Source of the DNA: Phytophthora colocasiae
Taxonomy: Eukaryota; Oomycota; Peronosporomycetes; Peronosporales; Peronosporaceae
Direction: 5' to 3'
Assembly: GCA_018806915.1 (NCBI GenBank)
Contig: JAGKQI010000100.1
Span: 310,001 to 374,000, forward strand
DNA: 64,000 nucleotides
Below, one piece after another: positions 9,003 through 17,903 of the stretch; position 1 is the first letter of the stretch, and every line of letters starts with the position of its first letter. The notes below the pieces were generated by a model, which worked only from the letters and a program-made list of their open reading frames with translations, made no database searches and was not told the origin of the DNA. Both the position numbers and the translations under genes were made by a program.

Positions 9003-11326
9003 CAGGGGTTCCGAATATTGTACTGATACTCATTTTCTTCATTGGACTCCAGCCCGTAACGCATTGCAGGAAGAAACTCAAAGAAATCAATAATTGATAA
9101 CTATCAAAACGTCGCAGTAAATAATTGATATCACCGCGAAGAACCGTGAGAAACATGCACTGCTCACAGTCCCTTGATGTCAGTTCATGTGCTGCTGTAC
9201 TGTTTTCTAAATGCATCTGTCAACGACTTCCACACCCCAGTAGGAGGCGTTGACTTTCAGGAAAAGCAGCATCTCAACCGCTATAGGCGATAGTGCCTGG
9301 CGCTCGTGGCCGATCATAGCCCTGGCAACGCTAAACAAGCGTTCAACTTTGTTTGACGTGGGAGGGATTGCACTGACGAGTGGATAGCTGACTTTCGAAG
9401 CCTTCACCTTGCGCTTTTTGAGAATGCGCTCTGCAAAACTCTCCAACTGCAACATTTGCACTTCAGCGGTTGAGCCAGTCTCCTCCACGCGCTCAAACGG
9501 CTGCATAGCTGCCTTTTCGGCTCGGGACAGTCTTTCCGATTCACCTGCTAGCACCTTACAGCATCCAGACTCAAATGATGGCGAGTGAATAATATTTGCC
9601 GACGTTCCTACAAAAAATAATTGTTGGTTAGTGAAATTCAAACTTCCTTTAGAAAAATGCAAACTTACCAAGATACGTCTTAAGTATCGGCTTCACAGCA
9701 ATCAGACCATCAAGTAGATCTCGAGCCCCGAGAAGATCGACGTCATCCTTCTGCAACGCCAAGGACACCGATTCACAGTCCGATAGCTCATCCAGAAGTA
9801 CCTTCAGGCGCTTGTGCGTTGCTGGCGAGGGCAAAAACTCAGCGATGTCTTCGTTGTCCATGGAAAGAAAACCACGTAGCTCGAAGTAGCGGCGCAGCAT
9901 GGCGTGGGTAGAACCCCACCGTGTTTCTTGGCGCAGCACAGGCCGTAAAGAAGTCAATAATCTAATATAGAGGAGCAATTAATTATTATTAGCACAAAAT
10001 ACAATTGGAAAGAGGGCAAAAACTTACCTCAGCTTTGATCCCTCTTTTAGGGTCCTTAGCTTTTTCATCAATCGCTGGATTATGTCTAGATCGTCCTCGT
10101 AAGGTGCCAGGAGCTCCTTCATTGCCAGGTTCAGCCGGTGACTTGCACAGCCAACAAGCGGGACATCCATGAGGTTGGCCAACCGCTTGTTGACTGAGCA
10201 GTTGTCGCCGACTAGAAACCGGCATTGCGACAGCTGTTTTCCGAAAAACGGGAGGAAAATTGAGAGAGCTTCCATCAACGTCTCTGCTCCATGGTCATCA
10301 CCAGGTCCTCGCACCACTGGTGCCATCGACACAAGAGGGTACCGCGCGGTGCCTTCGCTCACGTACACCGCAAACACAGCAAGGTAGAACTCACTGCCGT
10401 TACTCCAGCCGTCCAGCATCAGGCCAAAATCATTTGGCATTTCAGTACCGATGATAGTTTCCACCTCCCGCGTCACTGCCTCCATGTTGCTTCGCAACGT
10501 GTCCACTGACACTGGCGCCAAGTTAGTGTATCTGTACACAAAATACAAGATCCATAAATTAATCTTCAAGTACTGGTACCGATTTAAATTCTTGTCCTTC
10601 CCGGCGCGAGAGCAGGTTTTCAACAAAGGCCAGTGGGAGATTTGCTTTTAACACCCACTCCATCCACCCAAACCGGTTTGACGCCTTCTGTCGAACCCAG
10701 GGGATGAAAGACCCAGTAGAAGTAGCGGAAGCGCTCTCCATTTCACGCTCGTACGTCGGATGTTCGACGCGAACATAACCTACTAGGTTAGTGTAGCCAG
10801 TTCCTTGAGTTTGTTTACGGGATTTCCCGCACGCCTTGCACTCAAAGTATCCCGTAGGGTCGTTATTGTCGTCAACTATGCGTGTAAAAAAGAACTGAGC
10901 CACTTGCTTCGGCGTAAAGATCCCCTGTTTCCCCTGAGGAAGCATAAGAGTGGTTTCGCGCACCATTTCTGCTGGTTAAACGCTGGGTTGGCGGTTGGGA
11001 GAAGTTTTCAGCGATGCTGGATAAAAGAAAAGTGATCCTTTATGATGAACTGGTACCATTGAGGCAACTACTGGACACTATTGCTTAATAACTTTTACAG
11101 GTTTAAGTAAATGGCGTTTTAGCATGATATACTTGAACTCAAATGAGTAGGTGTGGTTGTACATTAAATATAATGGATGGAAGGTTTTGAATATTAAAAT
11201 AAATAATTCATTCTAGTCGTGACATCTCCGTAAATAATTTATTCTTGTCCCAGGAACCGTGAAATAAATAATTTCACCGAAAATACGGAATATATTTCCA
11301 CTTCCGAGTATTTTTCGGAACCCCTG
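9003..11326 (-). mobile_element. hAT DNA transposon, complete with 8-bp target duplication
   Basis: The left end CAGGGGTTCCGAA (9003) and the right end TTCGGAACCCCTG (to 11326) are perfect 13-base terminal inverted repeats that then diverge. Immediately outside, TGTGCAGT occurs on both sides (8995-9002 and 11327-11334), an 8-base target-site duplication typical of hAT elements. The element is 2,324 bases and carries a four-exon transposase gene on the minus strand. Subterminal DNA at 11100-11320 is AT-rich and repeats AATAATTTATTC/AATAATTTC motifs. It lies in the promoter region of the alpha-kinase gene. Confidence 0.92.
9207..10966 (-). CDS. hAT transposase, four exons, one damaged splice donor
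   Basis: Exons complement(9207..9607, 9669..9961, 10028..10531, 10602..10966) give 521 codons in phase. Introns 2 and 3 (66 and 61 bases) have GTAAGT donors and TAG acceptors. At intron 1 the family-like junction (ENLLSRR, then YTNLAPVSVDTL) needs a donor at 10601-10600, where the DNA reads GGAAGG instead of GTAAGG. Exon 1 carries a BED-type finger (CKAC ... EHPTYE), but the first zinc-binding His appears replaced (GYVRVEHP). Catalytic candidates are Asp in LMLDGWSN, Asp in LVGDNCSV and Glu in SNKVERLFSVA. The C-terminus is the hAT dimerisation region. The element looks recent but may be non-autonomous because of the donor and finger defects. Confidence 0.82.
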
Positions 11327-11334
11327 TGTGCAGT

Positions 11335-11866
11335 ACCTACCTATGGCATCAACCTAAATGGCTAGGATCAAGCCACGATGAATCTGCTGTTATTAAGGTC
11401 GCCATCAGTTTATTGAGTGCTGTCGTTCTTGCGGTATCTATCGCTCTACCTGCCTTTGTTCTGTTCAACGGAGGTGAGATATCCTTGGTTGATCATCAAT
11501 TCAATTGTACTACCGGTACTGCAACTGGTTGTCGTCGAATTACCGGATGTTTAGGATTGGGAAGAATTGTTCGTTTGGTTGGTTGCATAGGAAAACGCAT
11601 ATTGACTTAAAATTTTATACTATCAAATACGGAGCATTTGTAAGCGAGTTCTTCCTCACTCTGGAGCTTGTGGATTGCGGACGACAGTTAGTAGACTATG
11701 CACCTCCATCTCTAGCGTGGTGGTGAATGCAAACAATTCTGAAAGAGCACCATCACAATTCTTCCCAATCCTAAACATCCAGTAATTCGACGACAACCAG
11801 GAATAACATGCAGTAGTACAACTGGGATGTTCCTGAGGGCATGTCTCCCTCATAATCCGGCTTCAA
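11335..11866. repeat. Non-coding segment with a 65-base inverted repeat
   Basis: Bases 11506-11570 and the reverse complement of 11755-11820 share a long near-identical stretch (GGTTGTCGTCGAATTAC, then GGATGTTTAGGATTGGGAAG). The arms are about 185 bases apart, so the DNA or RNA could fold into a large hairpin. A short hydrophobic reading frame lies to the left (KVAISLLSAVVLAVSIALPA, 11380-11450) but has no recognised partner. No terminal duplication is evident. It may be a foldback remnant or an inverted duplication. Confidence 0.5.
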
Positions 11867-11867
11867 C

Positions 11868-12375
11868 AGTGCCTGGTACCTGTTGTTCACGATTTAATGC
11901 TGAGGCTTCTCTTTGGGGACCTCATCGTCCATTCAACGCTATTTGTTTACAAGCAATCGGAATACAATGCAATGTATTCAGGTGAGGCGGGTTTCAATTG
12001 AGACACTGAAACATTGATGTCTAACTTGCCCGGGGTCAACGTACTGTACATGTGGCAAATGCTATGGAACCAATGCCGAAAGACATTTCAAAGTGTGTTA
12101 GAGTGGAATCTCCCTCTAACAGGGATGTTGTTCAGGACTGTTGTCCAGGACTACTTTGGCAGATACATATTGCAATAGTTCACGCGACATGGCGGCTGTG
12201 TAACGACATTTACTTCGGCAAAACACAGGTGATGTCGCCAAACTTCGCTAGCGTGCAGGCTTCATTACGAGGCCACTGTCATTTCTATTCATCTTATGGG
12301 CGTGGGATTTGACGCGGATAAAACTGAACTTCTTCCAAACGTGGACTCCTCGAAGCTAGACGAGAGATATTGAGT
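11868..12375 (+). mobile_element. LINE 3'-end relic
   Basis: Translated pieces match the C-terminal part of the LINE at 28689-29972: VPVVHDLMLRLLFGDLI near 11875-11925 against LPVVHDVMLRLFLGDL, and IAIVHATWRLCNDIYFGKTQ near 12170-12230 against IAVAFHATWRLRNDIHF. Stops and frame changes occur between the blocks and the zinc-binding segment is lost. It lies between the hAT element and an ankyrin gene tail. Confidence 0.65.
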
Positions 12376-12568
12376 GGTTATCTAGAGTTCTCAACTCGCA
12401 AGTTTTGTCGCAAACCACGGAAGACCATTCGAGCGTCCATTTCATTGGTACAGCGAACATCAAGCAGAAGAAAACAACCAATATAAACTTTTTTTTATTT
12501 TTTCGGGAAGTAGTGTCGATCTTAACAAATAATTCAATCAAAACTGCTGAACAAAATAGTCAATCCAC

Positions 12569-14527
12569 TCAGTCAGCAAATAAGGGTTCCGCAACACTCA
12601 GCTCGAACTCGTGCCGGTGGTGAACGTACGCCCATTCCGCAAACTCTAGTCGTTTACCTGTAGCAACAAGAGCCTTCTTCAGAGTCTCCATTAAGCAGCA
12701 CTCACGGCAATTCTGGTACAAAAACCACAAAATACCAAAGTGGGAACAGTAAGCTAACACGTCGTTTGCACAATCCACTGCAGTAATTCGACAAAGCTCA
12801 GGTTGTCGAGAATAAAGCCACTCAAGTACTTCCAAGTTGCCCTTACGAACTGCACCGCGTATGGCTTTGTCCGTAAACCCTTCTGTCCTGTTTTGGTCGA
12901 GCCACTTTATCACTGCAAGGTAATTGTTTCGTGCTGCTTCATCCATCGCTTGCGTGGTGCAGCCCTCCGATCGATTCGCGTGTAGCCATTTCACTACACC
13001 GAGGTTTCCATGTTCAGCAGCAGAATCCATGGCGAGAGTTGTACAACCCTCCGTTCTTTTGGAATGAAGCCACTTCACCACGTCTAGGTGTCCGTCTCCA
13101 GCGGCAAAATCCATAGCATCGGTTGTACAACCTTCTGTTCTATTGGAGTGGAACCACTTTACCATTTCAAGGTCTCCTAACCTCGCAGCCCTATCCATAA
13201 TAGCTTTTGTTGAACAATCTTTCGTCGTGTTCTCATGAAACCATTGAACCACATCTAAATGACCTTGAAAAGCAGTATCAGTCATAGTATCATCGTAGCA
13301 TCCTTCTCTACAATTTTCGTGAAGCCACTTCACGATATCCAGGTGGCCGTTTATCGCTGCATCATGCATCGTACGCATACTGCAGCTGTGCGGGGTATTT
13401 TCGTGTAGCCACCTCACGGTATCGAGAAATCCATAGCTTGCAGCACCGTTTATGGCTTTATTCGTTGAGAATCCTGCGGCTACGAGGCACTTTACAATAT
13501 CAAGATGACCATTTCTTGCAGCTGCTGCAACAGCTTCTGATGAAGAAATGTTTTCAATGCGAAACGAAAGCAGCAAGCGAATAATATCCAGGTGGCCATT
13601 TCCAGCAGCACTTGTATATGCATAACCAACGTCGCACATTTGCGGGTAGTGGTGAATTAACCAAGTGAGAGTAGCGATATGTCCCCAACCTGCTGCCGTC
13701 CAAACATTAATCTTGTATTGTGGAGTTTCCTTTAATTCTGAATGGAAACGCTTGTAAAGAAAAACGTTTCGATTCGGCTCTTCCATCATCCACTGTAGTA
13801 CATGAAGGTGACCGCAATCGGTAGCAGCCTGCACAACTCCAACCAAATCCGGTGCATAGCGAGGGTTCTGATCAGCGTCGCGCTCAGTCAGTAAGCTCCA
13901 CGCCCATTTAACCATTGCCAAGTCTCCTTTTTCAGCTGCTGCCTGCGCCCACCCTGCGATCTCGTTCGCAGAGGCGGTCGGTAGCCTCTTTTGTAACCAT
14001 TTCGCCAATTCGAACTGCCCTTGTAAAATAGCTATACGAACAATATAAGGATCCCACTGGACATGGCAGTCGCACTCAAGTAGCCATTTTACAATGTCGG
14101 ATAGGCCACGTTCTGTAGCCTCTACAACTAGTTGTTTCCCAATACAGCAGTCTCGAAAGTGTTTTGTCAATAGTTGAACAATTTTCAAATTCCCCACTTC
14201 CACCGTCTTGCTCAAACATTTCTCGAATTGCCATTGTCGAAAGTCAGATAGATGCCAAAAAGCTTTGGATGGGTTAGCAGCTTTCTGTCTTGCAATAAGT
14301 CGTTCAACTAGATGATGGAAGTTGGACGCGCAGGCTTCGGTAAGAGTCCATTTCCAGGAGCCATCGAGAAACTCATCAAGTTTGGCAACAATATGAGGCA
14401 CACACAGTATATCGGGACCATTTTGAACTACCACTCGTACACAGGTTAGCGATATCGGGTAGTTATTGCTGGGCTGATCGTCAATGAGCGGAAGATTTAT
14501 TCGGTTTCGCTTGTTTCTTCCAGTCAT
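12569..14527 (-). CDS. Ankyrin-repeat protein, 652 residues
   Basis: A single-exon protein with an N-terminal region of about 90 residues (CVRVVVQNGPDILCVPHIVA) followed by ankyrin-like units of 26-35 residues through most of its length. Typical units read NGHLDIVKWLHEN and GHLDVVKWLHSKRTEGCTT, the AMDSAAEHGNL style common in oomycete families. No other domain, signal peptide or membrane segment is seen. It is closely similar over its whole length to 55122-57110, but stops immediately after PLFAD, about ten residues earlier, because of an indel. The 5' flank is also shared with 57.2 kb and 0.55 kb. The gene is divergent from the membrane-protein relic at 14718. Function is probably protein binding. 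Confidence 0.85.
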   Translation of the reverse strand: MTGRNKRNRINLPLIDDQPSNNYPISLTCVRVVVQNGPDILCVPHIVAKLDEFLDGSWKWTLTEACASNFHHLVERLIARQKAANPSKAFWHLSDFRQWQFEKCLSKTVEVGNLKIVQLLTKHFRDCCIGKQLVVEATERGLSDIVKWLLECDCHVQWDPYIVRIAILQGQFELAKWLQKRLPTASANEIAGWAQAAAEKGDLAMVKWAWSLLTERDADQNPRYAPDLVGVVQAATDCGHLHVLQWMMEEPNRNVFLYKRFHSELKETPQYKINVWTAAGWGHIATLTWLIHHYPQMCDVGYAYTSAAGNGHLDIIRLLLSFRIENISSSEAVAAAARNGHLDIVKCLVAAGFSTNKAINGAASYGFLDTVRWLHENTPHSCSMRTMHDAAINGHLDIVKWLHENCREGCYDDTMTDTAFQGHLDVVQWFHENTTKDCSTKAIMDRAARLGDLEMVKWFHSNRTEGCTTDAMDFAAGDGHLDVVKWLHSKRTEGCTTLAMDSAAEHGNLGVVKWLHANRSEGCTTQAMDEAARNNYLAVIKWLDQNRTEGFTDKAIRGAVRKGNLEVLEWLYSRQPELCRITAVDCANDVLAYCSHFGILWFLYQNCRECCLMETLKKALVATGKRLEFAEWAYVHHRHEFELSVAEPLFAD

Positions 14528-14717
14528 CGTGTCAAATGGAGTTCGTCTGATGGGAATCCTGAAGGTTTGACTATGAATTGTAAATGATATTGCATTCTGG
14601 GAATGCTGATGCTTTCTTGGAAAGTGAAGAGAGGCCAGATTTCTGACTGAAGCTAGTAGACACCTATCGCTCTAGGATATTTAGTGTTTTCTATGCTGAA
14701 TTTGTGACCCAGCCAAC

Positions 14718-15216
14718 ATGATGCCCCACACCCTCATCAAGTCGCAGTTGTTGAACACAATGTTGCAGTATACAGCCGCCTTTCACCTACTAAACGTTCT
14801 CGTGAGTATACTTGGTATCATCTCGGTGATAGATACTATTGGCTCTTATCCAAATCTGGGTCGTGGTCACTATAGTTGTCGATGCCACACAATGGATCGA
14901 AATAACGCGGGTGATGTACTTCGCGTTGGCTGTGCTGGTGGTAGTCTACACAATTTTTCTGGTGATTGATTTCCCTTTAGCGACCGGAATATTCCTCTTT
15001 GTCTACCTTGGGGCCTCGAGCTTGGATCTATTCTTCACTTTAGCTAATACCATTACAGCTTTGGTGAAAACCGATGTCAAGCTAGCAAACTTTGTCACTA
15101 CATGTACTGAAGATTCAGAGGCTCATGACCTCGGCGAGTGCCAGCATCGCTTCGGATCTCCCGATTTATATCATGGAGGCTCTCCCATTCAGCAGACCAT
15201 GGCAAAACGTGAATAA
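14718..15216 (+). pseudogene. Multi-span membrane protein, copy 2, frame broken
   Basis: This is a copy of 642-1176. The first frame starts MMPHTLIKSQLLNTM and runs through FHLLNVLVSILGIISVIDTI. The second frame (+1) carries IQIWVVVTIVVDATQW, FALAVLVVVYTIFLVIDF, GIFLFVYLGASSLDLFF and a hydrophilic tail, ending at 15216. A GTGAGT...GATAG segment at 14802-14832 would restore frame if removed, but 31 bases is too short for an oomycete intron and the other copy lacks the donor. It faces the ankyrin gene across about 190 bases. Confidence 0.55.
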
Positions 15217-15470
15217 ACAGGCAAACATCAGGATCCAAAGGCGGTCAGGGAACTGCTTCAAGAATGCCAGGACTCATGTAGCCTGCCAGGTAATAAGTAG
15301 CTATGGAAAATAGCTCTGGGGAATTAGAGATTACAAGCCCATAGCGATTTCAGGGATGTATAGTTAGTTCCTAACGTAAATGCATGACCTCTTTAACAGA
15401 GCAAAACGTGAATACCCAAACTTACTTGAGACGAGTCATTACCGATAGAAACTTAGGTGCTGCTTGGGTC

Positions 15471-16454
15471 TCATGGTCCTGCGGCAAACTCGAAACCGTC
15501 TTGTAGACGATAGACATTGACCTTCCGATTTCCTTTCTCACTCAGGATACGCAAGAACAAGTCGCGATTGTCTTCTTCATTACGATGATGCTCATTCAGA
15601 GCATCCAAAAGTTGCCATTCAACCGTGAAAATCGTAAGTTCCACCTTACACTCTGGATCTTCTTGGTTAGTTCTTTTTAGTGCTTCATTCACAGCCAAAA
15701 GACCAGCTTGCAGCACAGTAATATCCTCAGATGTCACGATCCGCTGCACATTCCACTCGGAATGGTTTGGGAACGTACACAGTATCTGCACATTCTCCAT
15801 TCCATCATCCTCAGCAACAACATGTCCATTGCAGAACGCGTAAAAGGATCCAGAGATACTATCGTCCATTTTCTGACGTAATGTTGGTCTCTCACCCTCA
15901 ACGTCTCCATTGACGTCTCGCTTGCGTTTTGGAGAAATCATAGCCAATGTCGAATTCTCATCCGAATTGACTTCGCTTGGCGCAGATTCAATCTCTCCAT
16001 CATCATCGGCAGTAGAAGAACTATCGGAGCTAGTATCAGTGGTTGCAATACTTTCTGCAGCCCACGAATCCTCCGCTTTGAGAAGTTTACCGTCTTTCAT
16101 GGGAAGACTGGGCATTTTTCTCCAATTGTGCTGGTCCAAAAACTCAACAGCTTCATCATAGCTGTCAAATCGCTTCAAACTATTCGCTGAGTAATAACGA
16201 GTTTGGGTTAAAGCTTCTTGATGAGTGAAAATACCCATACGTCGACCCACAGCCACAGCATAAGCAGGGCCAGTCCACTTGATAGGCGTGTTAGCCTTGC
16301 CTCTCTGCTCTTTCATAGCGTCTTCAGCTTCTTTCAGCGTCGAAAACTTACGGAACTCCGCACCAGGATATCCAACAGTGGCATCCAGCACACGATCCAG
16401 AGACGTTAAGATACCAGAAAAGCGGCCACCAGTTATCACGTAAAACTTCGCCAT
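15471..16454 (-). CDS. RNase H1-like protein with inactive RNase H domain
   Basis: A 327-residue protein homologous to 46643-47824. Two hybrid-binding (viroplasmin-type) domains lie at about 3-47 (FYVITGGRFSGILTSLD) and 64-108 (AYAVAVGRRMGIFTHQ). An acidic Ser-rich linker follows, then an RNase H fold at 203-327. Compared with the intact paralogue every catalytic acid is changed or absent: CDGS becomes CNGH (Asn209), the RAEYMA Glu becomes Gln249, IFSDS becomes IFTVE (Val278), and the C-terminal VADNAAR segment is missing. The open frame and the kept hybrid-binding domains suggest a protein that may bind RNA/DNA hybrids without cutting them; this is inference. It is followed by a gap to the pirin gene, in the same orientation. 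Confidence 0.8.
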   Translation of the reverse strand: MAKFYVITGGRFSGILTSLDRVLDATVGYPGAEFRKFSTLKEAEDAMKEQRGKANTPIKWTGPAYAVAVGRRMGIFTHQEALTQTRYYSANSLKRFDSYDEAVEFLDQHNWRKMPSLPMKDGKLLKAEDSWAAESIATTDTSSDSSSTADDDGEIESAPSEVNSDENSTLAMISPKRKRDVNGDVEGERPTLRQKMDDSISGSFYAFCNGHVVAEDDGMENVQILCTFPNHSEWNVQRIVTSEDITVLQAGLLAVNEALKRTNQEDPECKVELTIFTVEWQLLDALNEHHRNEEDNRDLFLRILSEKGNRKVNVYRLQDGFEFAAGP

Positions 16455-16601
16455 GCCAGTCCTTCGTTAATTTGCAAAGTGAGTCCTACAAGCGGATTAT
16501 GTTGATCATAGATGTGTACTGACCAGCAAACCGTTAACAGAAAATTATTGAGTATTCCTAAGGAAAAAAATTTGATAGTTCTCGTCGAACAGTTAACGGG
16601 T

Positions 16602-17657
16602 TTAGCGACGGTTGCCGATCTCAGACGTCCACTTCGGAGCATTCTCGAATCCATTCGATCCGCTCTGGTAATCACGAATCGTCTGGTGGATTTCCGCCTC
16701 CGACGTCATCACGAAAGGGCCATACTGCACTACAGGCTCATTGAGAGGTTGTCCACTGATCACAATGAACTCCAGACCGTCCTCATCCTCCGTCGTCACA
16801 TGAACACCATCTCCCTCTTTCTCCATGACGATCGCGTGGTGAGCTTTGATGTCTTCACCCGAACACTTGCCCGATCCATACAAGGTGTACACGAATGCAT
16901 TGTGGCCAATAGGAATCTTGTAGTTCAGTTCAGCTCCTTGTTTCATCAGGAAGTGGATGTACGTCACAGGCGCTTCCGTCTCAATCGGACCCTTCTGTCC
17001 GAACACTTCTCCAGCGAACACAATGGCTTCAACTTTCTTGGATTCGTCCCACACATGAGGAACCGTGTCTCGACTGATTTCCTGGTATCTTGGCTCCATG
17101 ATCTTCTTTTCCTTGGGCAAGTTGATCCACAACTGAAGTCCATGCGCTTTCTCTTCATTCGCAGGCATTTCAGCATGCAAAATCCCTTTACCGGGCGTCA
17201 TCCACTGAAGATCACCAGGACGTAATTCTCCTTTATTGCCTAGAAAATCTTCATGAAGCATATGGCCTTTAGACGTCGGTAGCATGTACGTGACCGTCTC
17301 AAATCCACGGTGCGGATGATCGGGGAATCCTCCAGGCAGACCCACATTGAACTCATCGAGCATCAAGAACGGATCCAGATTGCGAAGTTGAGGGGAACCA
17401 AGAGAGCGTCTCACTGTGGCTCCAACACCTTCTCCCTGTTCTCGGGCGATGAACTTGGAAGCGATTCGACGGGTATTGAACATTTCGGAGACGGAGGAGA
17501 AACTTGAAGGGACTGGTGAATCCTGAATGGATATACACGAAGCGTCTCCGTTAGCCACACATTGAGCCTCAGCGTCCAATTCCATTTCGCTGATGGATGC
17601 AATGGACGGACTGCAACTGAGTGCAAGAAGCAGAGGGATGACTAGAGAAAGCTTCAT
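16602..17657 (-). CDS. Pirin-family cupin protein with signal peptide
   Basis: From the ATG at 17657 the protein starts MKLSLVIPLLLALSCSPSIA, a clear signal peptide; an upstream in-frame ATG at 17711 would bury it. The double-cupin pirin body follows, with the four metal ligands visible: the two His in PDHPHRGFETVTY and His/Glu in GKGILHAEMP. Further family segments are LRPGDLQWMTPGKG, HGLQLWINLP and FVYTLYGSGKC. Pirins bind iron and act as transcription cofactors or quercetin dioxygenases, usually in the cytosol or nucleus, so secretion is unusual. The 3' half is almost identical in DNA to the pirin gene at 21123-22193, while the 5' half has diverged. The two are divergently oriented with transposons between. 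Confidence 0.88.
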   Translation of the reverse strand: MKLSLVIPLLLALSCSPSIASISEMELDAEAQCVANGDASCISIQDSPVPSSFSSVSEMFNTRRIASKFIAREQGEGVGATVRRSLGSPQLRNLDPFLMLDEFNVGLPGGFPDHPHRGFETVTYMLPTSKGHMLHEDFLGNKGELRPGDLQWMTPGKGILHAEMPANEEKAHGLQLWINLPKEKKIMEPRYQEISRDTVPHVWDESKKVEAIVFAGEVFGQKGPIETEAPVTYIHFLMKQGAELNYKIPIGHNAFVYTLYGSGKCSGEDIKAHHAIVMEKEGDGVHVTTEDEDGLEFIVISGQPLNEPVVQYGPFVMTSEAEIHQTIRDYQSGSNGFENAPKWTSEIGNRR

Positions 17658-17903
17658 GGACAAGACCAACCTGAGGAGAGCGAGGACGATTGAGGATACA
17701 AGTTTGACCACCAGATAATAATTATTTGCTATTTATTGCTGACGGATTTTTAACGGTTCTACTATCGATGTGATTGGTCCGTTTTGTAGATTAGTCAATT
17801 GAAAATGAACCTACGATAACGCATGTTCAACTGTACCACCGGAATAGTCTGGGCATTAATTTGAATCAACTCAAAGCATTTAGCGTTGTTATATCGATTT
17901 GGT

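Noticed and set aside
14802..14832. A 31-base GTGAGT...TAG intron that would restore frame in the membrane-protein gene
   Set aside because: Too short for an oomycete spliceosome, and copy 1 lacks the donor and an equivalent frame-restoring segment.
15471..16454. Integrated plant pararetrovirus sequence because of viroplasmin-type domains
   Set aside because: The same domain is the hybrid-binding domain of eukaryotic RNase H1; no other viral gene is near.
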